Under the pieces are notes generated by a model that was not told the origin of the DNA, searched no databases, and saw nothing but the letters and a program-made list of their open reading frames with translations. Below are positions 1-4,882 of a DNA stretch of 6,495 bases, one piece after another. Source of the stretch: Methanobacterium sp. PtaU1.Bin097 (GTDB lineage Archaea; Methanobacteriota; Methanobacteria; Methanobacteriales; Methanobacteriaceae); contig MVQY01000025.1 in assembly GCA_002067325.1 (NCBI GenBank), positions 1 to 6,495 on the forward strand. Reading direction: 5' to 3'. A program made the translations under genes and the position numbers. Numbering within the stretch: the stretch's first letter is position 1; each line of letters starts with the position of its first letter.

Positions 1-516
1 CCCTACCCCGCTACCGAATCCCCACTTGGATACCACTTCATCCAGGAATATTATGAGTATTCCCCCGATTACAATCTGTAATATTAATATCCAGGCAACA
101 TCTGGGGATGATGGGGCCAGGGCGCCGGTAAATACCAGCACTGATGCTTCAAATACGGTGATTATGATGGCAAGGAGTTTCTGAGTTCCCTGGAATAATG
201 CTTTGTCCCGGGGCTGGGAGAGATCCAGTTTTATGATCTTTCCACCCACCATAAGCTGCAGTATAATGGATGCAGTTACTATGGGACCGATACCCAGGGT
301 GATGATCGACCCAAAACTACCGGCCATGACAGCCCTTAACTGGGCGAACTGGTCTATTGCCGTTGGGCTTAAACCGAATAAAGGTATCATACCTATTACG
401 AAATAAAGTATGAGAATTATTCCTGTCCATTGTAGTTTTTCTTTAAAGGGAACCCGGTAATCAGGTGACTTTACCTGGGGGAGTAAAGAGAATATGGGCT
501 GCAGTTTTTCAATCAA
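1..516 (-). CDS. secY: Preprotein translocase subunit SecY (Sec61 alpha), N-terminal 172 residues, runs off the window
   Basis: SecY forms the protein-conducting channel in the cytoplasmic membrane through which secreted and membrane proteins pass, with SecE (Sec61 gamma) and Sec61 beta. The visible part holds the first four membrane segments: TM1 at about residues 31-48, the plug and TM2 at about 66-90 with the family-typical TLGIGPIVTASIILQL, TM3 at about 111-130, and TM4 at about 138-157, followed by WGFGSG at 164-169. The remaining C-terminal segments lie beyond position 1. I chose a TTG start at 514-516: it gives MIEKLQPIFSLL, sits just after GAAGGAGAT, and no in-frame ATG or GTG lies between it and the upstream gene. 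It is last in the visible operon, 86 bases after L15, the usual archaeal place. Identity is seen directly; the start is inferred. Confidence 0.96.
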   Translation of the reverse strand, partial: MIEKLQPIFSLLPQVKSPDYRVPFKEKLQWTGIILILYFVIGMIPLFGLSPTAIDQFAQLRAVMAGSFGSIITLGIGPIVTASIILQLMVGGKIIKLDLSQPRDKALFQGTQKLLAIIITVFEASVLVFTGALAPSSPDVAWILILQIVIGGILIIFLDEVVSKWGFGSGVG

Positions 517-521
517 ATTGA

Positions 522-530
522 ATCTCCTTC
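522..530 (-). promoter_or_regulatory. Shine-Dalgarno sequence that sets the TTG start of secY
   Basis: The minus strand reads GAAGGAGAT here, five bases before the TTG at 514-516. It is the only good SD match in the 86-base gap and supports initiation at TTG. Confidence 0.7.
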
Positions 531-552
531 CATGTGAATACTGTGTATTTCG

Positions 553-561
553 TTATTTTAA
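553..561 (-). promoter_or_regulatory. Weak TATA-like element in the L15-secY gap
   Basis: The minus strand reads TTAAAATAA inside an AT-rich stretch. If used, transcription would begin about 25 bases downstream, near 530, leaving a very short leader with the secY SD. The upstream purine-rich BRE is poor, and AT-rich spacers give such matches by chance. The gap has no U-tract terminator on the minus strand, so read-through from L15 is expected in any case. Confidence 0.2.
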
Positions 562-602
562 TTTTAATGTGTTCTTGATTTTTAGTTTATGTGTAGATTT
601 TC

Positions 603-1040
603 CTAAAGGGTTACTGCTTCTCCGCCTGCTTCTTCTATCTTGTTTTTTGCAGATTCTGAGAATTTGGGGGATTTAATTATTGCTTTTTTGGTTATTCTGC
701 CCTTCCCCAAGACTTTATTGTAGCCAAGCTCGGTTACGTCCACCACTATCTTTCCCTTCTCTTCCTTGGCCAAACCCTTTGATACTAGTTCATCGAGTTT
801 TTCATCCAGGAAAGCTAAGTTGACAGGATTAAATTTAGTTATGGTCTTCTGAGGCCGTTTAAAACCGTGTTTTCCGTAATGATCTGGATCGTTTTTAACC
901 AGCCAGGACCACATGTGCTTGTGGCCTCCGGCAAAACCTCTCCCACCACGGTGGCCTGCTCCCCTTCTTTTTTTTGAAGAGCCTCCGCCTATGGTTCGTG
1001 ATCCACGTAGCTTTCGTATTTTTCGTGTTCTTCTTATCAT
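603..1040 (-). CDS. rpl15p: Large-subunit ribosomal protein uL15 (L15P, eukaryotic L27a family)
   Basis: uL15 is a structural protein of the 50S subunit that threads a basic N-terminal tail into 23S rRNA. The 145-residue product starts with a dense basic run (MIRRTRKIRKLRGSRT), then the glycine-rich family signature GAGHRGGRGFAGGHKH at about residues 27-42, then a globular C-terminus ending GGEAVTL. Length fits archaeal members. The ATG start follows GAGTTGATC at 1045-1053, which matches the anti-SD complement GAGGTGATC at eight of nine bases. It lies 31 bases after L30 and before secY, the standard archaeal order. Confidence 0.97.
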   Translation of the reverse strand: MIRRTRKIRKLRGSRTIGGGSSKKRRGAGHRGGRGFAGGHKHMWSWLVKNDPDHYGKHGFKRPQKTITKFNPVNLAFLDEKLDELVSKGLAKEEKGKIVVDVTELGYNKVLGKGRITKKAIIKSPKFSESAKNKIEEAGGEAVTL

Positions 1041-1071
1041 GATAGATCAACTCAAATTAATTGGATTATCT

Positions 1072-1527
1072 TTATAACATCTTACGGATAAGATCTTCCA
1101 TATTTTCCCCACGGTATCCTAAGGTCCCGTCTTCATTATAGGCTTTTTTAACATTCTTATATCCTTTTCGTGGAGGGTGTAGTCTGAATACGGGTTTTAT
1201 CCCTGCTTCTTCCAGTTTTTCACCCTTAGCCACTGCTTTGGCCACTGCTTTGATGGTCTTGTAGGAAGTGTTTTCCTTCAGGTATTCCTTGGTGACCTTT
1301 TCTCCGCCAGGCACTTTACCCCGTTTAGTGATGATCTCTTCCAGGGTGCCTTCTGTAATTTCACCCCATGTTATGTAATCTTTTGCCTTCTGGAGCATTC
1401 CCTGATAACTGGGGGTGTCGTCGATAATGACAGCATGATTTATTCTGTTAAGCCTTAACATCTTCATGGTGTCTGCTATCTCCCCTTTTACACCGGTTGT
1501 GCCCCGTACTCTTATAGCTGCAATCAT
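1072..1527 (-). CDS. rpl30p: Large-subunit ribosomal protein uL30 (L30P, eukaryotic L7 family)
   Basis: uL30 is a 50S-subunit rRNA-binding protein. The 151-residue product is the long archaeal/eukaryotic form (the bacterial form is about 60 residues). The conserved ferredoxin-like core is at the N-terminus: MIAAIRVRGTTGVKGEI, then LRLNRINHAVIIDDTPSYQGML at about residues 24-45. The archaeal extension carries FRLHPPRKGYK near residues 114-124, which is conserved in this family. An SD of AAGGTGAT at 1534-1541 precedes the ATG by six bases. The 55-base gap from S5 shows no gene or terminator. Confidence 0.97.
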   Translation of the reverse strand: MIAAIRVRGTTGVKGEIADTMKMLRLNRINHAVIIDDTPSYQGMLQKAKDYITWGEITEGTLEEIITKRGKVPGGEKVTKEYLKENTSYKTIKAVAKAVAKGEKLEEAGIKPVFRLHPPRKGYKNVKKAYNEDGTLGYRGENMEDLIRKML

Positions 1528-1582
1528 TTATGTATCACCTTGAATTTCTTGTAATGGGTTTAATGGTAACTCATCCTCGCGA

Positions 1583-2266
1583 TTATTCCGCACATTCTAC
1601 TCCCAGATTTTTAAGGTCTGATTTTTTAGCTTTAACCATGCTTAACTGTTTTAAAGCTTCAAAGACCGCTGCTGCGAAGTTTATTGTGGTCTGGGTTTGT
1701 CCCTTGGTATCGGACCATATATCGTGGATTCCTGCTAGTTTCAGGATGGTTTTACCCACATCTCCAATGGCCAGTCCCACTCCACCTGGGGCGGGTATGA
1801 GGGTTACCCGTACGCTTCCTGCTTTTCCTTCCACTTTGAAGGGTACGGTGTGTTCTTTTCCACAGACACATCCCCAGTCTCCGCATCCCCGGCGGACTTT
1901 GATAATGTTGTATTTAGCGTCATCTACTGCTTTTCTGATGGCCGGACCTACCTCTTTGGCTTTGCCCTGTCCTAGTCCCACGTAGCCGTCCTTGTTTCCC
2001 ACGGCCACTATGACCCGGAAGTTCACTTTCCTACCTGATTTGTGCATCCTCTGGACCAGGTTTACGTCCATGACTTCTTCTTCCAGATCGGGTAGTAGTG
2101 AGTTTATTATTTCCAGTTCCATGATGGGAAGGCCTCTGTCGAATATCTCATCTATATCGGTTATGGTGCCTTCCTTAACCATACGTCCCAGATTGGTTTT
2201 TGGCTCCCAATCTTCTCGATCGTTTCGATCCCTGCGATCTCTACGATCTCTACGATCATTGCTCAT
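1583..2266 (-). CDS. rps5p: Small-subunit ribosomal protein uS5 (S5P) with an Arg/Asp-repeat N-terminus
   Basis: uS5 lies near the mRNA entry site of the 30S subunit and contributes to decoding accuracy. The 227-residue product has the S5 RNA-binding domain at about residues 66-126 (HKSGRKVNFRVIVAVGNKDG, then GYVGLGQGKAKEVGPAI) and the S5 C-terminal domain after it, with APGGVGLAIGDVGKTIL at about 159-175. The archaeal/eukaryotic RRGCGDWGCVCGKEH (126-138) carries Cys128, Cys133 and Cys135. Residues 4-18 are DRR-type repeats, which are unlikely to be part of the fold. The start ATG overlaps the L18 stop as ATGA and follows AGAGGA, implying translational coupling. I place this as S5 with very high certainty; the role of the repeat tail is unknown. 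Confidence 0.98.
   Translation of the reverse strand: MSNDRRDRRDRRDRNDREDWEPKTNLGRMVKEGTITDIDEIFDRGLPIMELEIINSLLPDLEEEVMDVNLVQRMHKSGRKVNFRVIVAVGNKDGYVGLGQGKAKEVGPAIRKAVDDAKYNIIKVRRGCGDWGCVCGKEHTVPFKVEGKAGSVRVTLIPAPGGVGLAIGDVGKTILKLAGIHDIWSDTKGQTQTTINFAAAVFEALKQLSMVKAKKSDLKNLGVECAE
2213..2257 (-). repeat. Five 9-bp tandem repeats encoding (Asp-Arg-X) in the S5 N-terminus
   Basis: On the minus strand GATCGTAGA is repeated twice, then degenerates through GATCGCAGG, GATCGAAAC and GATCGAGAA. It encodes DRR, DRR, DRR, DRN and DRE. Each unit starts with GATCG, so GATC recurs every nine bases. This is within the S5 reading frame and preserves it. Confidence 0.9.
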
Positions 2267-2844
2267 GATAATTCCTCTTCTATTTTTTCTTTAATGGTGG
2301 TGAAGTGTTCCGGTAGTTTGGCTGGTTCGATTCCGTTTTCCTTGTACTTGGAGAACTTCTCTTCCACCTCTTTATCACTCAAGGCCTCGGCATATTTTGC
2401 TATGTGTTCCCCGTTAATCCTCTCATCAGTTGGTAGGACTGATTCGTTGTGTGGTATGTGCAATCCGGAGTCCACCGCACCCTTGAGTACTGCGTATAAT
2501 TTTGAACCTTTAAGTGATGTTTTAAGACCTATGTCCATGGTGGCCTCTTCTATTCCATCCTTTAAAGCTTTTTTACCAGCTAAAAATCCGGTCAGGTATG
2601 CTGCGGAGATGTTCTTTCCACCTGCTTTCCAGCCTAACCTTTCAAGTTCCTTGGAGTTAACTGCTACCAGGGTTTCATCTCCCTCGGTTTTGGTGGTGAC
2701 TACCTGTGCTATGATGTGCTTATTGGAGAGTCTTACCACGAACCTGTATTTGTTCTGTCCCATAAGCTTTAATCTGGCTTTATAGTCTGTTTTTCCTTCC
2801 TTTCTTCTTTTGAATGCTAGTTTGTATCTTGAACTGTGTGCCAT
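2263..2844 (-). CDS. rpl18p: Large-subunit ribosomal protein uL18 (L18P, eukaryotic L5 family)
   Basis: uL18 binds 5S rRNA and, with uL5, joins it to the central protuberance of the 50S subunit. The 193-residue length fits the archaeal form, longer than bacterial L18. The N-terminus is basic (KLAFKRRKEGKTDYKARLKL, about residues 8-27). The core has NKYRFVVRLSNKHIIAQVV at about 31-49, and the archaeal/eukaryotic AAYLTGFLAGKKAL at about 82-95, GLHIPHN near 128-134 and ERINGEHIAKYAE near 142-154 follow. The C-terminus is charged and helical. It starts 16 bases after L19e behind GGGGGA and its stop overlaps the S5 start. Confidence 0.97.
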   Translation of the reverse strand: MAHSSRYKLAFKRRKEGKTDYKARLKLMGQNKYRFVVRLSNKHIIAQVVTTKTEGDETLVAVNSKELERLGWKAGGKNISAAYLTGFLAGKKALKDGIEEATMDIGLKTSLKGSKLYAVLKGAVDSGLHIPHNESVLPTDERINGEHIAKYAEALSDKEVEEKFSKYKENGIEPAKLPEHFTTIKEKIEEELS

Positions 2845-2860
2845 GATATTATTCCCCCAG

Positions 2861-3307
2861 TTATCTCAAGAGGTCGTGGTCCCGAGCGTAGGTCTTCATG
2901 TATGATTTGCTTCGGAATGCACCACCTTTAGCCATCTTGTAAAGCTTACGATAAGTGGTTTTATTTATCTCTCGGTTATCTCTCATATCCTTTAAATCGG
3001 TTCTTAAGGCCCTTATGGTGGTCATCCAGGCTTTCTTCTTGGGATTTCTTGCCCCTTTAGCCCCTTTTATACTTCCACGGCCTTTCCTTCTTCCTTTCTG
3101 TTTCTGTGCTGCGATCTTCTTGGACCGGTAACTGCTGATCCCCTTTTTAGGTTTGGCCTTTATAACTCCGTTTCCTATGAGTTGCTTGACACCTTCCCTG
3201 GTGATGGCCCGTGATACTTCCTCAGTATTCTCGGGATCTATCCAAACCCGGTTCACGCCGACTTTAAGAATGTCTGCAGCTATCCTTTTTTGAGTAGTAA
3301 GATTCAA
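2861..3307 (-). CDS. rpl19e: Large-subunit ribosomal protein eL19 (L19e), TTG start
   Basis: eL19 is an archaeal/eukaryotic-only 50S protein with an N-terminal globular domain and a long basic helix. With the start at 3305-3307 the product has 148 residues and begins MNLTTQKRIAADILKVGVNRVW, as family members do. Residues about 56-88 are very basic (RSKKIAAQKQKGRRKGRGS, then NPKKKAW). The C-terminal half carries RALRTDLKDMRD and TYRKLYKMAKGGAFRS. An in-frame TTG at 3320-3322 would add MGGFK, but it lies inside the SD GGGAGGT at 3314-3320, so I reject it. The 134-base gap before this gene is the largest in the window and may hold its own promoter and leader. Identity is certain; the TTG start is strongly supported by spacing and by family N-termini. 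Confidence 0.95.
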   Translation of the reverse strand: MNLTTQKRIAADILKVGVNRVWIDPENTEEVSRAITREGVKQLIGNGVIKAKPKKGISSYRSKKIAAQKQKGRRKGRGSIKGAKGARNPKKKAWMTTIRALRTDLKDMRDNREINKTTYRKLYKMAKGGAFRSKSYMKTYARDHDLLR

Positions 3308-3357
3308 TTTGAAACCTCCCAAACAGCCCTTTTTTGGGCTGCAGTTAATTTTTTCAT
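3304..3357 (-). CDS. Possible 17-codon upstream ORF in the L19e leader (unproven)
   Basis: An ATG at 3355-3357 opens a frame encoding MKKLTAAQKRAVWEVSN and stops at TGA 3304-3306. That stop shares bases with the L19e TTG start, giving a TTGA overlap. The frame contains the hairpin at 3324-3341 and the L19e SD. There is no strong SD before its ATG (nearest is GGATTAATC), and I recognise no homologue. It could be a leader peptide coupled to L19e or a chance frame; the sequence alone does not decide. Confidence 0.25.
   Translation of the reverse strand: MKKLTAAQKRAVWEVSN
3314..3320 (-). promoter_or_regulatory. Shine-Dalgarno sequence of L19e
   Basis: The minus strand reads GGGAGGT six bases before the TTG at 3305-3307. 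It overlaps the upstream in-frame TTG at 3320-3322 and so excludes that codon as the start. Confidence 0.8.
3324..3341 (-). promoter_or_regulatory. Leader hairpin just upstream of the L19e SD
   Basis: The mRNA would read CAGCCCAAAAAAGGGCUG: a perfect six-base-pair stem with a loop of six adenines. Its 3' arm ends three bases before the L19e SD. It is not a terminator on this strand, since UUUGGGAGG follows rather than a U-tract. A regulatory role (rRNA-mimic binding site or SD-access control) is inference. Confidence 0.5.
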
Positions 3358-3403
3358 GATTAATCCATTATACCAAATTAAATATGTGCAATTAATTATT
3401 TTT

Positions 3404-3411
3404 TATTTAAA
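3404..3411 (-). promoter_or_regulatory. Candidate internal archaeal promoter (TATA box) upstream of L19e
   Basis: The minus strand reads GGGAACAA then TTTAAATA, which resembles a BRE followed by an archaeal TATA box. Transcription would be expected near 3380-3385, giving a leader of about 75 bases that contains the hairpin. A second AT element, ATATTTAA at 3378-3385, is an alternative that would place the start near the ATG at 3355-3357. The gap is AT-rich, so chance matches are likely. Confidence 0.4.
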
Positions 3412-3441
3412 TTGTTCCCGTTAAACCTGGAATCATAATAT

Positions 3442-3771
3442 TTACTCATTTAATACTTTGATTCCCAGTTCTTTTGCTTTTTCAAGGATTTGTTCCTTTT
3501 TTCTTCCGCCTACCGTGGAACTGATCCTTCCGGCCTGTGTTTCCGGGTCTAAGGTTGCAAGTTCCGCGAGGTTCGAGACCAGTACATCCTGGTATCCGGA
3601 TGGGTGTAGTCCCCTGGTTTCTTTAGGAGATCCGTAACCGATAGATGGCATGGCTGGTTTTCTTGCCTCGTACCTTCTCCTTTTACTGGTTTTCCCCCGG
3701 GCTTTCCTCCATTTGTCTCCGAGTTTCTTGTATCTGTGCCATTCCTGTCGTTTAAAATGTGGTTTCTTCAT
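3442..3771 (-). CDS. rpl32e: Large-subunit ribosomal protein eL32 (L32e)
   Basis: eL32 is an archaeal/eukaryotic 50S protein. From ATG at 3769-3771 the product has 109 residues: MKKPHFKRQEWHRYKKLGDKWRKARG, with the family core PAMPSIGYGSPKETRGLHPSGY at about residues 40-61 and VLVSNLAEL just after, ending GIKVLNE. It is on the short side because the N-terminal arm before FKRQ is only a few residues. A frame upstream begins at GTG 3778-3780 (adding MIH), but that GTG is part of the SD GGGTGATCC, so the downstream ATG is chosen. It lies 16 bases after L6 and before the long L19e leader. Confidence 0.95.
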   Translation of the reverse strand: MKKPHFKRQEWHRYKKLGDKWRKARGKTSKRRRYEARKPAMPSIGYGSPKETRGLHPSGYQDVLVSNLAELATLDPETQAGRISSTVGGRKKEQILEKAKELGIKVLNE

Positions 3772-3773
3772 GT

Positions 3774-3782
3774 GGATCACCC
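3774..3782 (-). promoter_or_regulatory. SD sequence that sets the L32e start
   Basis: The minus strand reads GGGTGATCC, matching the extended complement of the 16S 3' end (GGTGATCC), two bases before ATG 3769-3771. The competing GTG start at 3778-3780 lies within it. Confidence 0.75.
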
Positions 3783-3787
3783 TATTT

Positions 3788-4321
3788 TTATTCCTTGCTT
3801 ACCAGGTATATTCCGTCCTGGAACACCCTGGGGTCTCTCCCTTTGATTTTGGTGGCCTGTTCTATGTTGGCCATGGTCTGTCCTACATCTTCCTTGTTTA
3901 TACCTTCCACGGTTACCTCGTCACCCTTGACCTGGACTTTGGTATCGCCCAGTATCTTGGCAGTTCGGGGGTGTCTTTCTCCCAGGAAGTTTTCTATGGT
4001 CACCTTACTGTCGGTGACTTTAACGGTCATGGGAAAGTGAGCGTATACTATTTTCATCTTGTAACTGAATCCCTCAGTTAATCCGGTTATCATGTTGGTT
4101 ATATGGGATTTTATTGTTCCCAGCATGGCTTTATCCCTCTTTTTAGGGAAGGGAGCTTCTAATATGACTTTATCATCGTCCTTGGTGATCTTGATGTTTC
4201 GTGCCTTGAATTTTCTTTTAAGCTCTCCTGCGGATCCGGTAACCAGCACTTCATCGTTTATGGTTACCTCCACTCCCTCTGGTATGGGGATTTCCTCTCT
4301 GAGAATTGCTACTTGAGCCAT
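3788..4321 (-). CDS. rpl6p: Large-subunit ribosomal protein uL6 (L6P, eukaryotic L9 family)
   Basis: uL6 binds 23S rRNA near the sarcin-ricin region at the base of the stalk. The 177-residue product starts MAQVAILREEIPIPEGVEVTI and carries two tandem copies of the L6 fold (about residues 1-80 and 85-170). LGTIKSHITNMITGLTEGF (68-86) closes the first. The archaeal-type C-terminal signature is GRDPRVFQDGIYLVSKE (161-177). The frame is open upstream through ATGATA and GTG, but GGGTGAT at 4326-4332 covers those codons, so ATG 4319-4321 is the start. It lies 11 bases after S8. Confidence 0.97.
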   Translation of the reverse strand: MAQVAILREEIPIPEGVEVTINDEVLVTGSAGELKRKFKARNIKITKDDDKVILEAPFPKKRDKAMLGTIKSHITNMITGLTEGFSYKMKIVYAHFPMTVKVTDSKVTIENFLGERHPRTAKILGDTKVQVKGDEVTVEGINKEDVGQTMANIEQATKIKGRDPRVFQDGIYLVSKE

Positions 4322-4325
4322 TATC

Positions 4326-4332
4326 ATCACCC
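4326..4332 (-). promoter_or_regulatory. SD sequence that sets the L6 start
   Basis: The minus strand reads GGGTGAT directly after the S8 stop and four bases before ATG 4319-4321. Upstream in-frame GTG (4328-4330) and ATG (4325-4327) codons overlap it and so cannot use it. Confidence 0.75.
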
Positions 4333-4725
4333 TTAATAAATGTAAGCGAGTAACCTGCCACCGATTCCCTTTTCCTTGGCCTCTTTATGGGTCATTATTC
4401 CCTCGGGTGTGGTCATGATCATTATCCCGAAGCTCTTGCTGGGCAGGTACCTTTTTTCAAATTTTTCAAATTCATCTTTCTTCACGGCGTGTCTGGGCTT
4501 TATCACACCGCACTTGTTTATGTTTCCTTCCAGTTCGATGATGAACTGTCCCGCCTTTCCATCGTCCACGAACTCGAATTCGCCTATGTATTCTTCCTTC
4601 TGCATGGTTCTTAGAACATGCCCAATCATCTTAGATGCTGGTTTTATGGTGCAGGTGTTGTTTCCCTGCAATTCATTGTTTCGCATGTTGGTAAGAGCGT
4701 CTGCCAGAGGATCCATGAGTGTCAT
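4333..4725 (-). CDS. rps8p: Small-subunit ribosomal protein uS8 (S8P)
   Basis: uS8 is a primary binder of the central domain of 16S rRNA and is needed for 30S assembly. In bacteria and some methanogens it also represses its own operon; that is known of the family, not shown here. The 130-residue product begins MTLMDPLADALTNMRNNE, contains IKPASKMIGHVLRTMQKEEY (about residues 27-46), DDGKAGQF (54-61) and NKCGVIKPRHAVKKDEFEKFE (70-90), and ends in the S8 signature GIGGRLLAYIY. The first ATG is used: AGAGGTAA lies eight bases before it, and it gives the family N-terminus. It lies 12 bases after S14. Confidence 0.98.
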   Translation of the reverse strand: MTLMDPLADALTNMRNNELQGNNTCTIKPASKMIGHVLRTMQKEEYIGEFEFVDDGKAGQFIIELEGNINKCGVIKPRHAVKKDEFEKFEKRYLPSKSFGIMIMTTPEGIMTHKEAKEKGIGGRLLAYIY

Positions 4726-4737
4726 TTTTTATTACCT

Positions 4738-4881
4738 CTAGTTATATTTTTTAAATCCGATTTTTGATGCGAGTTCTCTGAAGCACTGTCTGCATAGCAT
4801 AAGCCCGTATCTCCTTACCAGGGCAGAGTGATCCCCACATCTTCTGCATTGTCTTGATGCCTTTCCATATTTTCTCGGCAA
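4738..4881 (-). CDS. rps14p: Small-subunit ribosomal protein uS14, zinc-binding type, TTG start
   Basis: uS14 sits in the head of the 30S subunit and helps assembly there. This 47-residue gene is short enough to be missed by ORF length cut-offs. Reading the minus strand from TTG 4879-4881 gives MPRKYGKASRQCRRCGDHSA, then LVRRYGLMLCRQCFRELASK, then IGFKKYN and TAG at 4738-4740. Cys12, Cys15, Cys30 and Cys33 form the CxxC-x14-CxxC zinc ribbon of archaeal and zinc-type S14. It lies one base after the L5 stop and before S8, the conserved order. No ATG lies upstream in frame before the L5 overlap, and the SD GGTGAT at 4886-4891 is well placed for the TTG. Confidence 0.95.
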   Translation of the reverse strand: MPRKYGKASRQCRRCGDHSALVRRYGLMLCRQCFRELASKIGFKKYN

Positions 4882-4882
4882 A

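Noticed and set aside
1530..2785. Long plus-strand open frames (151, 100 and 163 codons) opposite S5 and L18
   Set aside because: They are antisense shadows of highly conserved minus-strand genes, have no recognisable domains, and their residue make-up mirrors the opposite strand.
3320..3322. Alternative upstream TTG start for L19e giving MGGFKLNL
   Set aside because: It lies within the SD GGGAGGT, has no SD of its own, and adds five residues not expected at the family N-terminus.
495..3346. Shared 12-mer TGGGCTGCAGTT in the secY 5' end (495-506) and the L19e leader (3335-3346)
   Set aside because: One 12-base match is about what chance gives in 6.5 kb. In secY it is plain coding sequence, and the flanks do not form the same hairpin.
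3324..3354. Plus-strand hairpin followed by a T-rich run, resembling an intrinsic terminator
   Set aside because: No plus-strand gene ends here. On the transcribed minus strand the hairpin is followed by TTTGGGAGG, which is the L19e SD, not a U-tract.
3412..3440. Short minus-strand frame MIPGLTGTI in the L32e-L19e gap
   Set aside because: Nine codons with no SD and no link to the next start codon; indistinguishable from chance.
3650..4741. Plus-strand hydrophobic-looking frames opposite L32e, L6 and S8
   Set aside because: Their apparent hydrophobicity is the reverse complement of Lys/Glu-rich coding sequence; no SD or family resemblance supports them.
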